The notes: a model not told the origin generated them from the letters alone. DNA of 17,027 nucleotides from WQUF01 sp031549525 (GCA_031549525.1 JAVBPQ010000117.1:1-17027); one strand, 5' to 3'. Positions 7,065 through 14,242 are shown, numbered from the stretch's first letter. Made by a program: numbers and translations.

Positions 7065-7862
7065 TTGGATTGGATGTATAAATTACAAAAAAAATTTGGT
7101 AAATATGCTATAAGAGATCTTATAACATATTTAATATATATTTCTATAGCGGTTTATGTAGTACAGCTTATTCAGCCAAGTGCAATAAATTATTTATATT
7201 TAAATCCTCAAAAAGTTCTTCAAGGAGAAATTTGGAGAATAATAACATTTATATTTATTCCAGCTGTAGATTTAAATATATTATTTGCACTTTTGGGATT
7301 TATGTTTATGTACTATTTGTCAAAGAGCTTAGAAAATATATGGGGGGCTTTTAGAACAAATATTTATATCCTTATATGTGTATTGCTCACACTTATAGTA
7401 TCATTTTTATTTATGATTCCAATATATAGCAGTTTTTTGATATATGATTCTTTATTTTTAGCTTTTGCGTATGAATTTCCTAATCAGGAGATAAGGATAT
7501 ATTTTGTTTTGCCTATAAAGATAAAATATATTGCAATGGTAAGGGTGGCATTTATGATCTACAGCCTTATTGTTGGAGGTTTTAGTGCGAGAATTATAGT
7601 CTTTTTAACTGTTGCTAACTTCTTGGTATTTTATGCACCAGAGATAATTGGTAGAATGAAAAATAAAGGTCATGTAAAGATCAAAAAGACTATGTATGAT
7701 AAAAAGATAAATGGTGCAAAAAAAGATACGATGCATAAATGCGAGGTATGTAAGATGACAGAAAAAGATGATCCAAATATGGAATTTAGGTATTGTTCAA
7801 AATGCAACGGAAGTTATGAGTATTGTGCAAATCATTTATTTACTCATAATCATAAACAATAG
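7065..7862 (+). CDS. Rhomboid-like membrane protein with a C-terminal zinc-finger tail
   Basis: A 265-residue membrane protein with about five or six hydrophobic helices between residues 18 and 195. Residues 54-58 (GEIWR) and the following helix resemble the opening of the rhomboid fold. The catalytic GxSG serine and the partner histidine of active rhomboid proteases are not seen, so it is probably an inactive relative. After a basic linker (about 200-222) comes a Cys/His-rich tail with CEVC (226-229), CSKC (244-247), Cys254, His257, His261 and His263, likely binding one or two zinc ions. The start is TTG at 7065, set by TAGGAGAGG 9 bases upstream; the ATG at 7074 is too far from it. The operon position between a gamma-CA-like gene and cvfB gives no clear job. 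Confidence 0.75.
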   Translation: MDWMYKLQKKFGKYAIRDLITYLIYISIAVYVVQLIQPSAINYLYLNPQKVLQGEIWRIITFIFIPAVDLNILFALLGFMFMYYLSKSLENIWGAFRTNIYILICVLLTLIVSFLFMIPIYSSFLIYDSLFLAFAYEFPNQEIRIYFVLPIKIKYIAMVRVAFMIYSLIVGGFSARIIVFLTVANFLVFYAPEIIGRMKNKGHVKIKKTMYDKKINGAKKDTMHKCEVCKMTEKDDPNMEFRYCSKCNGSYEYCANHLFTHNHKQ

Positions 7863-7874
7863 AGGTGTCATAAT

Positions 7875-8699
7875 ATGATTCAAACAGGAAAGATAAATAA
7901 ACTAAAGGTGGAAAGGAAAGTATCAATAGGATATTATTTGACAGGTGATATACTCCTTCCAAATGGAAATGTGACAGAGGAGATAAAAGAAGAAAGTGAA
8001 ATCTCAGTATTTATATATAGAGATTCTAAAGATAGATTAATCGCTACTATGAAAACTCCTCTTGCTAAAGCTTTTGAATTAAGAAAGCTAAAGGTAAAAC
8101 AAATGTCAAAGATAGGAGCATTTATAGATATTGGCCTTGAGAGGGATGTCTTAGCTCCATTTAAGGAGATAAATTACCCTTTAGAAGAAGGAAAAGAATA
8201 CTTATTTTACATATATATAGATAAGTCTGACAGGCTTGTAGCCACTACTAAAATTCACAAGCATCTTTTAGCACCTGACGAGTTGGCAATAGGTGAAGAA
8301 TATGAGGCTTATGTATATGATATTCATACAAATGGCAATATCTTGTGTGCTATAGATGATAAATTTAAAGGACTTTTATTGAAAAATGAAGTATTTACCA
8401 ATATAAAGCCAGGAGATAATATAAAAGCAACTATAAAGAAGGTACATGAGGGTGAAATTGCCCTTCTCTCTATTCGTAAAAAAAGTGCTATTGAAAGAAT
8501 TGAACTCCAAGACGTAATCGTTGAATATTTAAAAGCTAACGGTGGAACCATGAAACTAAATGATAAAAGCTCTCCAGAGGAGATTAAAAGTATATTTAAT
8601 GCAAGCAAAAATTATTTTAAAAATGCCTTAGGAGGGCTTATGAAAAAGGGTATAATTACCCAAGATGAAAATGGATGCAAATTAGTTAAAAGGGGGTGA
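7875..8699 (+). CDS. cvfB: CvfB-family S1 RNA-binding protein
   Basis: A 274-residue cytoplasmic protein of the CvfB/YitL family. It has successive S1-like OB folds at about residues 1-65, 66-136 (the clearest S1 motif, MSKIGAFIDIGLERDVLAPF) and 140-204, then a winged-helix region at about 215-274 (KANGGTMKLNDKSS, FKNALGGLMKKGII). Staphylococcal and pneumococcal members bind RNA and affect virulence-factor expression; the role in this organism is not shown. AGAGGTG precedes the ATG by 7 bases. It starts 12 bases after the rhomboid-like gene and is probably in the same operon. Confidence 0.9.
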   Translation: MIQTGKINKLKVERKVSIGYYLTGDILLPNGNVTEEIKEESEISVFIYRDSKDRLIATMKTPLAKAFELRKLKVKQMSKIGAFIDIGLERDVLAPFKEINYPLEEGKEYLFYIYIDKSDRLVATTKIHKHLLAPDELAIGEEYEAYVYDIHTNGNILCAIDDKFKGLLLKNEVFTNIKPGDNIKATIKKVHEGEIALLSIRKKSAIERIELQDVIVEYLKANGGTMKLNDKSSPEEIKSIFNASKNYFKNALGGLMKKGIITQDENGCKLVKRG

Positions 8700-8749
8700 C
8701 TTCGTCATAGTGTAAAATAAGGAAAAATAAGAACAAGAAAGGAGTAAAG

Positions 8750-8770
8750 CTACTTAAAGGCTTTAAGTAG
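8750..8770 (+). promoter_or_regulatory. Hairpin between ribosome binding site and start codon
   Basis: CTACTTAAA (8750-8758) pairs exactly with TTTAAGTAG (8762-8770) around the loop GGC. The only good ribosome binding site, AAAGGAG at 8738-8744, is upstream of it and the only possible early start, ATG 8782, is downstream. Folding would shorten the effective gap from 37 bases to about 16. A control element acting on translation of the next gene is inferred. Confidence 0.55.
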
Positions 8771-8781
8771 ATTGATAATCG

Positions 8782-9276
8782 ATGTTTAAATTACCAGCAC
8801 TTGAGAAGATGACGAGAGAGCAAAAATATGACTACATGATTTTATCATTGAAAAATCAGATTGAAATCGAACAGGATGAACTTGCTATACTTTCAAATTC
8901 TGCTGCACTTCTTGAAGTATTTTTAGAGAGGATAAATTGGGCAGGTTATTATCTTATGAAAGAAGGGCAGCTTGTCTTAGGACCATTTCAGGGGTTACCT
9001 GCATGTACAAGGATTGAGATGGGTAAGGGTATTGTAGGAAAGTGCGCAGAGTTAAGGGATGCTATTGTAGTTCCTGATGTCTACGATTTTGAAGGACATA
9101 TATTTTGTGATGCAAATTCAAGATCTGAAATATGCATTCCAATCTTTAAGCAGGATGAAATATATGGAGTCTTAGATATAGATAGCCCAGAAGAAGATAG
9201 ATTTGATAGTATAGATGAAAAATACTTAAGAAAATTTGTTAAAGTAATAGAGGAAAACTTATTAGATTTAAAATAA
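8782..9276 (+). CDS. msrC: Free methionine-(R)-sulfoxide reductase, GAF fold
   Basis: Repairs free methionine-R-sulfoxide to methionine in the cytoplasm. The 164-residue length and the motifs NWAGYYL (52-58), LVLGPFQGLPACTRI (64-78) and DFEGHIFCDANSRSEI (102-117) fit the fRMsr family well. Of the three cysteines conserved in Escherichia coli (84, 94, 118), Cys75 and Cys109 match the first and last. The middle one is replaced by Val85 (GIVGKC), with a cysteine three residues later at Cys88. Activity is likely if Cys88 can stand in as resolving cysteine. The ATG at 8782 follows an in-frame stop at 8776, so no earlier start exists; a 9-bp hairpin separates it from the ribosome binding site. The lipoprotein gene begins 22 bases after its stop. 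Confidence 0.9.
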   Translation: MFKLPALEKMTREQKYDYMILSLKNQIEIEQDELAILSNSAALLEVFLERINWAGYYLMKEGQLVLGPFQGLPACTRIEMGKGIVGKCAELRDAIVVPDVYDFEGHIFCDANSRSEICIPIFKQDEIYGVLDIDSPEEDRFDSIDEKYLRKFVKVIEENLLDLK

Positions 9277-9298
9277 ACATAAGGGATGGGGATAAATT

Positions 9299-9847
9299 AT
9301 GAAAAAACTATGGATGTATATGATATTAGTAATTAGCATTATATTTATGCTTGGAGCATGCACTAAGAATGAGGCAAATAGTGGTAATAATACAAATAGT
9401 ACAAATGATACAGCAGTTGAAGCAAGCGCTAATAATGCCGGTGATGGTGAAGAAATGAAGATATATGACGATGATTCAAAAATTGTAAGTGAAGGCGATA
9501 ATTGTGCTTTATCCCAGTATGGCAGTGAAGATACAGGCAGTGGATATAAGTTCACCTTAGGGGATTTTAGTGGTGGAAAGACTATATATCATTTAAATGC
9601 AAAAGCAGATAGCACTGTAGATGTAAAATTTGACTGTAAAACTGAAAGCGGAAAGTTTAAATGTGTCTTTATAGGCACAGATAATAAAATTACAAATATT
9701 GTAGAACAAAATGGAAATGGAAATTTATCCTTAAAACTTGCAAAAGGCGAAAATAGGATTAAGATTGTAGGTTTAAGTGCTAAAGTTGAGTTGACAGTTG
9801 ATGTTAAAAATCAAGATTCCAATGTAGAAATTGAATGTATAAATTAA
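9299..9847 (+). CDS. Secreted lipoprotein of unknown function
   Basis: A 182-residue protein with a lipoprotein signal peptide: MKK, a hydrophobic core, and the lipobox LGAC with Cys21 as the expected lipid anchor. A Ser/Thr/Asn/Gly-rich linker (about 22-52) precedes a small domain of predicted beta strands (about 54-182) with four cysteines (CALS, DCKT, KCVF, ECIN). The mature protein should be anchored to the outer face of the membrane. No known enzyme motif is seen. The ribosome binding site GATGGGG lies 7 bases before the ATG. It ends the plus-strand cluster and is followed by a hairpin at 9861-9885. Confidence 0.75.
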   Translation: MKKLWMYMILVISIIFMLGACTKNEANSGNNTNSTNDTAVEASANNAGDGEEMKIYDDDSKIVSEGDNCALSQYGSEDTGSGYKFTLGDFSGGKTIYHLNAKADSTVDVKFDCKTESGKFKCVFIGTDNKITNIVEQNGNGNLSLKLAKGENRIKIVGLSAKVELTVDVKNQDSNVEIECIN

Positions 9848-9860
9848 ATATATAAAGCTT

Positions 9861-9890
9861 AAAGCTTGTGTTTGTCACAAGCTTTTATAA
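9861..9890 (+). terminator. Intrinsic terminator after the lipoprotein gene
   Basis: AAAGCTTGTG (9861-9870) pairs exactly with CACAAGCTTT (9876-9885) around TTTGT. The downstream T tract is short (TTTTATAAT), so termination may be moderate. Confidence 0.7.
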
Positions 9891-9987
9891 TATCTATTTA
9901 AAGTATTTTTACTTACTAAAGTAGAAAAAAGTACCACTTGAGATGAAAGATTAATATTTTTCAAGATAAAGGTGTAATATTTAAATC

Positions 9988-10020
9988 ACTTATTATAGGT
10001 ACATTTTACTTATAATAAGT
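9988..10020. repeat. Inverted repeat before the Cys/Pro peptide gene
   Basis: ACTTATTATA (9988-9997) is exactly complementary to TATAATAAGT (10011-10020), with a 13-base spacer. It ends 32 bases before the ATG at 10053 and the right arm contains a TATAAT. It could be an operator or a leader hairpin. No terminator-like T run follows directly. The rest of the gap from 9891 shows no gene. Confidence 0.5.
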
Positions 10021-10052
10021 TTTAAATTTTATTTTTATTTGGAGGGTATGAA

Positions 10053-10232
10053 ATGAAAAAAGATGAATTAGTTTTAATCGACTTTAATGATATGGAGCCA
10101 TTAGAGGAAGTAGTTGCGCCTACAGCATTTTGTAGACCAGTTTGTAAACCAGTATGTGCACCAAAGCCTGTATGTCCACCAAAACCAGTTTGTCCACCTA
10201 AACCAATTTGTGTTCCAAGACCTCGTTGCTAG
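10053..10232 (+). CDS. Cys/Pro periodic small peptide with an acidic leader-like half
   Basis: A 59-residue protein with GGAGGG 7 bases before its ATG. Residues 1-26 are acidic (KKDELVLIDFNDMEPLEEVV) and lack cysteine. Residues 27-59 hold seven cysteines at 27, 31, 35, 41, 47, 53 and 59, spaced 4, 4, 6, 6, 6, 6, with CxPV then CxPKPV units; the last residue is Cys. No signal peptide is present. The split into an acidic first half and a repetitive Cys-rich second half fits a precursor of a ribosomally made modified peptide. A Cys-rich structural protein of the spore coat or exosporium, or a metal-binding peptide, are equally open. No modification enzyme, protease or exporter typical of peptide clusters lies near. 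It is a single-gene unit between an inverted repeat and a strong terminator. Confidence 0.8.
   Translation: MKKDELVLIDFNDMEPLEEVVAPTAFCRPVCKPVCAPKPVCPPKPVCPPKPICVPRPRC
10155..10226 (+). repeat. 18-bp tandem repeat coding for Cys-x-Pro-Lys/Arg-Pro units
   Basis: Four 18-base units (10155-10172, 10173-10190, 10191-10208, 10209-10226) encode CAPKPV, CPPKPV, CPPKPI and CVPRPR. The DNA units differ at several third positions, so the copies are not recent identical duplications, and the amino-acid spacing has been kept. Confidence 0.8.
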
Positions 10233-10247
10233 TTGATTAAAAAATAA

Positions 10248-10298
10248 GGAGCTGTTGCAAAACTGACAAAAAGTCAGCAAGCAACAGCCCTTTTTTTA
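10248..10298 (+). terminator. Strong intrinsic terminator after the Cys/Pro peptide gene
   Basis: GCTGTTGC (10251-10258) pairs with GCAACAGC (10281-10288), and an inner hairpin CTGAC/GTCAG (10263-10267 / 10273-10277) sits at the tip. A run of seven T follows at 10291-10297. Confidence 0.9.
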
Positions 10299-10377
10299 TT
10301 TTTTCGATAGAGTTACTGGTTTAATTATATTTTTATAGTGAAGAGCATGTCTTATATACTAGAATTATTGTAATTAT

Positions 10378-10407
10378 TTGTATTTTAATGCGGTTTTATG
10401 ATATAAT
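10378..10407 (+). promoter_or_regulatory. Putative sigma-A promoter of the first lipase gene
   Basis: TTGTAT (10378-10383) and TATAAT (10402-10407) are 18 bases apart. The ATG at 10388 lies inside this promoter, which supports placing the true start of the lipase at 10445. Confidence 0.6.
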
Positions 10408-10444
10408 GGTTATAATTTTAAAATACAAAAAACAGGAGAGTCTT

Positions 10445-11680
10445 ATGATGAACAAAAGATTATGTAAGTTTAATGCTCTATTATTTATGATTATTTTTTT
10501 ATCTTTAACATTTTTTACAACCTTTGGTGTTAAAAATATAAGTGGAAAGAGCTTAAATAGTTATCCAATGGTATTTGTAAATGGAATTTATGGCTGGAGC
10601 AAGGAAGAGATAGAGAAGCGCAGCTATTGGGGAGGAAGTTTAGATATAATCGAAAGGCTTAACAATGAAGGATTTAAAGCCCTTAGTGCAACTGTAGGAA
10701 ATTTTTCTAGCAATTGGGATAGAGCAGTGGAGCTTTATTACTACATAAAAGGTGGTAGGGTTGATTATGGTGCAGCACATGCTGCAAAATATGGGCATGA
10801 AAGATATGGAAAAATCTTTCCAGGAATTTATCCAGAATGGAATGAGGCTTCAAAGATACATTTAATTGGACATAGTTATGGAGGACAAACCATTCGCTTA
10901 TTAGTTGAATTATTGAGAAATGGAGATAAGGATGAACAAGATAGATATTTAGCTGATCCTTCTTTAGGAATTTCCCCATTATTTGAAGGAGAAAAGAAAT
11001 GGGTAGAGAGCATAACTACACTTGGAACGCCACTTAATGGTTCAACTTTTGTAAATTATGCAAGTAAAAATAATAAGAAATTATATTTAGGATTAGGGGG
11101 ATTTCCTAGCTTATATAATTCAAATCCTAAATATGATTTTAAAATAAGTCAGTGGGGAATAAAAAGGGAAGAGGATGAGTCTATATATGACTATTATGAA
11201 AGAGTGCAAAAAAACCCTATATGGGATTCAGAGGATAATGCCCTTGGTGTTTTGACAACAAAAGGTGCTGAAGAATTTAATAATAAAACTAAGGCTTATC
11301 AAGATATGTATTATTTTTCATATAGCGGAAACAATTCATTTAGAGATATGTTAACTGGGTATTATCTGCCAAAAGAGATAATATGGACTCCTTCTGCATA
11401 TATAACAGGAAGGTATACACAGAACAATACATTGCCTTTTGGAGATAGATCCTGGTGGAAAAATGATGGAGCTGTCAGTGTAATATCAGCACAGTATCCA
11501 TTTAAGCAGCCTCATAGAAATTATGTTGGGGAAGCGAAAAGGGGGGTCTGGAATGTGAATCCTACTATGGAGAATTGGCCACAGGAAGATTTTATAGGGT
11601 TGCAAGTAAGACAAAATTTATATGAAGTGATGAAGTTTTATAGAAAGCTTGCAAATAATCTATCAACGCTGCCTAGATAA
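10445..11680 (+). CDS. Secreted lipase paralog 1, active site altered
   Basis: A 411-residue secreted protein of the bacterial lipase family I.5/I.6 type (Geobacillus and Staphylococcus lipases). The start at ATG 10445 is chosen because AGGAG lies 6 bases upstream and a basic N-terminus plus hydrophobic signal peptide (FNALLFMIIFLSLTFF) follows; an earlier in-frame ATG at 10388 lies in the promoter. The nucleophile motif GHSYGG gives Ser144, and Asp341 (KNDGAV) is the expected catalytic acid. NWDRA, AAH and GHERYG carry three zinc-ligand positions. Two key residues differ: the site of the catalytic His is Gln380 (NWPQEDF), and the fourth zinc ligand, Asp in YDL, is Val269 (LGVLTT). The tandem paralog keeps both, so this copy may lack lipase activity or be reshaped. 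It has its own terminator. Confidence 0.85.
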   Translation: MMNKRLCKFNALLFMIIFLSLTFFTTFGVKNISGKSLNSYPMVFVNGIYGWSKEEIEKRSYWGGSLDIIERLNNEGFKALSATVGNFSSNWDRAVELYYYIKGGRVDYGAAHAAKYGHERYGKIFPGIYPEWNEASKIHLIGHSYGGQTIRLLVELLRNGDKDEQDRYLADPSLGISPLFEGEKKWVESITTLGTPLNGSTFVNYASKNNKKLYLGLGGFPSLYNSNPKYDFKISQWGIKREEDESIYDYYERVQKNPIWDSEDNALGVLTTKGAEEFNNKTKAYQDMYYFSYSGNNSFRDMLTGYYLPKEIIWTPSAYITGRYTQNNTLPFGDRSWWKNDGAVSVISAQYPFKQPHRNYVGEAKRGVWNVNPTMENWPQEDFIGLQVRQNLYEVMKFYRKLANNLSTLPR

Positions 11681-11699
11681 AATTATAAAATAAAATTTA

Positions 11700-11738
11700 G
11701 AGTTGGAAAATCATCCATATTTTCCAACTCGTTTTTTT
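11700..11738 (+). terminator. Intrinsic terminator between the two lipase genes
   Basis: GAGTTGGAAAAT (11700-11711) pairs exactly with ATTTTCCAACTC (11719-11730) around CATCCAT, followed by G and a T run. The two paralogs are therefore probably separate transcription units. Confidence 0.9.
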
Positions 11739-11875
11739 ATTTAATTATATTAAAATTATTATAAAATATTTAATATATAGATTTCTTGTTGATATAAATG
11801 CTATAATGTTTTATAATTATATTTAATAATATTAAAAATTTTTATAAAAAATATGTATTAAAGGAGAAAGGCTAT

Positions 11876-13123
11876 ATGATAAAAGAAGGAGCAAAAAAAT
11901 TTAATGCAATTTTATTATTTATTCTGATGTTGTTTTCAACAATAGCTATGACTGTAAATGTTAGAGAAGTAAATGGAGAAATTTTAAATAATTACCCAAT
12001 TATCCTCGTTCATGGGCTTTATGGTTGGGGTAAGGAGGATATCAAAAACCTTAACTATTGGGGTGGAAAAAATGATCTTGAAAAGAGTTTAAATGATTTA
12101 GGCTTTAAAACCATGTCTGCAACTGTAGGGGCAGTGTCCAGTAATTGGGATAGAGCGGTAGAGCTTTATTACTATATAAAAGGCGGCAGAGTTGATTATG
12201 GTGCAGCGCATTCTAAAGAATGTGGTCATGAGAGATATGGAAAGACTTTTAAAGGAATATATCCTGAGTGGGATGAAGTATCAAAGGTACATTTAATTGG
12301 CCATAGTTTTGGAGGACAAACTATTCGCCTATTGACTGAGCTTTTAAGGGATGGAGATAAAACTGAGCAGGACTATTATGAAAGTCACACATCAGAAGGG
12401 ATTTCTTCTCTATTTTTAGGATCAAAGAGTTGGATTTCAAGCATTACTACAGTTGCAACTCCATTAAATGGTGCAACTTATGCTAATTATATAAACGAAA
12501 GCAATTTTAGTGTTAAAAATTTATTTTTAAGTGCAGGAGCTATAGTAGGCTTAGATATATTTAATGTAAAGCTTGATTTAAAATTAGAGCAATGGGGACT
12601 TAAAAGAAATGAAGAAGATTCCATATTTGAATATAGAAAAAGAGTAGAAGAGAGCAATATATGGGATAGCAATGATAATGCTTTATACGATTTAACCACT
12701 GATGCTGCATCAAAATTTAATGAAAATTCTAAAACTTATTCAGATATATATTATTTCTCTTATAACGGAAACAATTCAACAAAAAGCATATTGAGCGGTT
12801 ATTACTTGCCAAAAAAATTAGCTCTATCAAGTATTTCAGCTATAATAACAGGGAGATATAGAAGCGGAAATAAATTACCTTTTGGAGATAAATCGTGGTG
12901 GAAAAATGACGGAACTGTCAGCGTAATATCAGCACAATACCCATTTGGTGCACCACATAAAAGCGATGATGGTATAATTAAAAAAGGTATTTGGATAATA
13001 TACCCTACTATGGAAAATTGGGGTCATGGAGATTTTGTAGGAGTCAATTCTAAAAAGAACTTCAGCGATATAACAAACTTTTATAAAAAGGTAGCTACTG
13101 ATTTATCAAACTTGCCTAAATAG
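11876..13123 (+). CDS. Secreted triacylglycerol lipase (family I.5 type), paralog 2
   Basis: A 415-residue secreted hydrolase of long-chain fatty acid esters. A basic N-terminus and hydrophobic segment (FNAILLFILMLFSTIAM) form the signal peptide. The catalytic triad can be placed at Ser144 (GHSFGG), Asp345 (KNDGTV) and His384 (NWGHGDF). Zinc-site positions of the family are present: Asp in NWDRA, the two His of YGAAH and GHERYG, and Asp272 in YDLTT. AAAGGAG precedes the ATG. It is closely similar to paralog 1 over the whole length, so the pair arose by tandem duplication; this copy keeps all expected active-site residues. It has its own terminator. Confidence 0.92.
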   Translation: MIKEGAKKFNAILLFILMLFSTIAMTVNVREVNGEILNNYPIILVHGLYGWGKEDIKNLNYWGGKNDLEKSLNDLGFKTMSATVGAVSSNWDRAVELYYYIKGGRVDYGAAHSKECGHERYGKTFKGIYPEWDEVSKVHLIGHSFGGQTIRLLTELLRDGDKTEQDYYESHTSEGISSLFLGSKSWISSITTVATPLNGATYANYINESNFSVKNLFLSAGAIVGLDIFNVKLDLKLEQWGLKRNEEDSIFEYRKRVEESNIWDSNDNALYDLTTDAASKFNENSKTYSDIYYFSYNGNNSTKSILSGYYLPKKLALSSISAIITGRYRSGNKLPFGDKSWWKNDGTVSVISAQYPFGAPHKSDDGIIKKGIWIIYPTMENWGHGDFVGVNSKKNFSDITNFYKKVATDLSNLPK

Positions 13124-13128
13124 ATATT

Positions 13129-13170
13129 AAAAGTGACATTTGTCTTTTAAAGATAAATGCCACTTTTTTT
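13129..13170 (+). terminator. Intrinsic terminator after the second lipase gene
   Basis: AAAAGTG-A-CATTT pairs with AAATG-C-CACTTTT (one mismatch), with further pairing towards the loop, and a run of T follows to 13170. Confidence 0.85.
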
Positions 13171-13223
13171 GATTACTTTATGTAAAAAATGCCAATAATT
13201 AAAAAGAAAGAAGGGATTTTATT

Positions 13224-13775
13224 GTGAAAACATTAATAATATTTTTTTTAATAATATTAATAATTTTATTCTTTCCAATCCATAAAATGATAAAAGCTAT
13301 CATAAATGAAGACGGAGGGAGTCTAACCTTATATAAAAAGACTTTTGATCTTTCACATTCAAATATAGATGATTTAGCGAGCAAAGTCTTTGAAAAAAAG
13401 CCAAAGAAAAAAGCTAAAGAAAAGAGACATAAGGTTAAAATGAACTTTTTAAATCTAATAGATTCTTTAAGAAGGCTTAAATTCAAACCAACACTAAAGA
13501 TGGATTTGGACTTAAAATATGGCTTTGATGATGCTATGGTAACAGGTATTTCTTATGGAGCTATAGTGAGCATCGTGTATTTTTTAAAATGGATCATAGA
13601 TATACCATTTAAGAGCAAGAAATATGATTTTCAAATAACCCCTGTTTTTAATAAAAACGTGATGATATTATTTTTAAACTGCATAATTTGGTTAAATATA
13701 GCAAAAATATTCTATATGGTGATAATAATCATCAGCAATATAAAAATTACAAAACAAAACTTGAGGAGGGATTAA
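13224..13775 (+). CDS. ytfI: DUF2953 membrane protein (YtfI-like)
   Basis: A 183-residue protein with an N-terminal hydrophobic helix (about 3-21), a basic middle part (KKPKKKAKEKRHK near 60-72), and the DUF2953 pattern LKYGFDDAMVTGISYGAIVSI leading into a membrane segment (about 103-128), then DFQITPVFN and a C-terminal hydrophobic helix. The start is GTG 13224, with GAAGGG upstream. The stop is 2 bases before the TTG start of the YtfJ-like gene, as in the ytfI-ytfJ pair of Bacillus, so translation is probably coupled. A role in sporulation or germination is suggested by the partner but not shown by this sequence. Confidence 0.85.
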   Translation: MKTLIIFFLIILIILFFPIHKMIKAIINEDGGSLTLYKKTFDLSHSNIDDLASKVFEKKPKKKAKEKRHKVKMNFLNLIDSLRRLKFKPTLKMDLDLKYGFDDAMVTGISYGAIVSIVYFLKWIIDIPFKSKKYDFQITPVFNKNVMILFLNCIIWLNIAKIFYMVIIIISNIKITKQNLRRD

Positions 13776-13777
13776 TT

Positions 13778-14242
13778 TTGGAAAATCATCCCATAGAAAA
13801 TCTTATGAAGAGCACTATGGAACAATTAAAGACCATGATAGATGTTGATACAATAATTGGAGATCCAATCAATACTCAAGATGGTACTACCATTTTACCT
13901 ATTTCTAAAGTTTCCTTAGGGTTTGCTTCTGGCGGCAGCGAATACCCACAGGCAAAAGATACACTTATAAATAATAAATATCCTTTTGGAGGCGCTGTAG
14001 GTGCAGGAGTATCCATAAAACCAATAGCATTTCTCATAATTAAAAAAGATACCCATAGGCTTATCTCATTAAATTCAATAACCCCTGCAGATAAAATACT
14101 AGATGGGATACCCCAGATTATGGACATTATAAACAACATAAAAAATAAAAAGAATGACAAAGAAGATAATTGCAATTCAAAAAAGGAAGATAAAAAAACT
14201 AAGGATGATATAATCGTCATAGATGAAAAGGATAGCAAATAG
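13778..14242 (+). CDS. ytfJ: GerW/YtfJ family sporulation protein
   Basis: A 154-residue cytoplasmic or spore protein. The family pattern is clear: ENLMKSTMEQLKTMID, GDPINTQDGTTILPISKVSLGFASGG (about 28-53), GGAVGAGVSIKP, PIAFLII, and VTPAD-type SITPADKILD. The C-terminus is a charged low-complexity tail (about 124-154). In Bacillus subtilis GerW is needed for germination with alanine. The start is TTG at 13778 because GAGGAGGG lies 7 bases upstream; a longer frame from 13688 would overlap the preceding gene by 88 bases and has no ribosome site. Confidence 0.92.
   Translation: MENHPIENLMKSTMEQLKTMIDVDTIIGDPINTQDGTTILPISKVSLGFASGGSEYPQAKDTLINNKYPFGGAVGAGVSIKPIAFLIIKKDTHRLISLNSITPADKILDGIPQIMDIINNIKNKKNDKEDNCNSKKEDKKTKDDIIVIDEKDSK

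Noticed and set aside
10155..10226. CRISPR-like repeat array
   Set aside because: The 18-base units are contiguous, in frame, diverged at third positions and code for a regular Cys/Pro pattern; there are no spacers.
10388..10444. Longer N-terminus of lipase paralog 1 from ATG 10388
   Set aside because: This ATG lies between the -35 and -10 boxes, has no ribosome site, and the added 19 residues precede a normal signal peptide start at 10445.
13688..13777. Longer N-terminus of the YtfJ-like protein from 13688
   Set aside because: It would overlap the DUF2953 gene by 88 bases and lacks a ribosome site; TTG 13778 has GAGGAGGG at ideal distance and starts the family-typical sequence.
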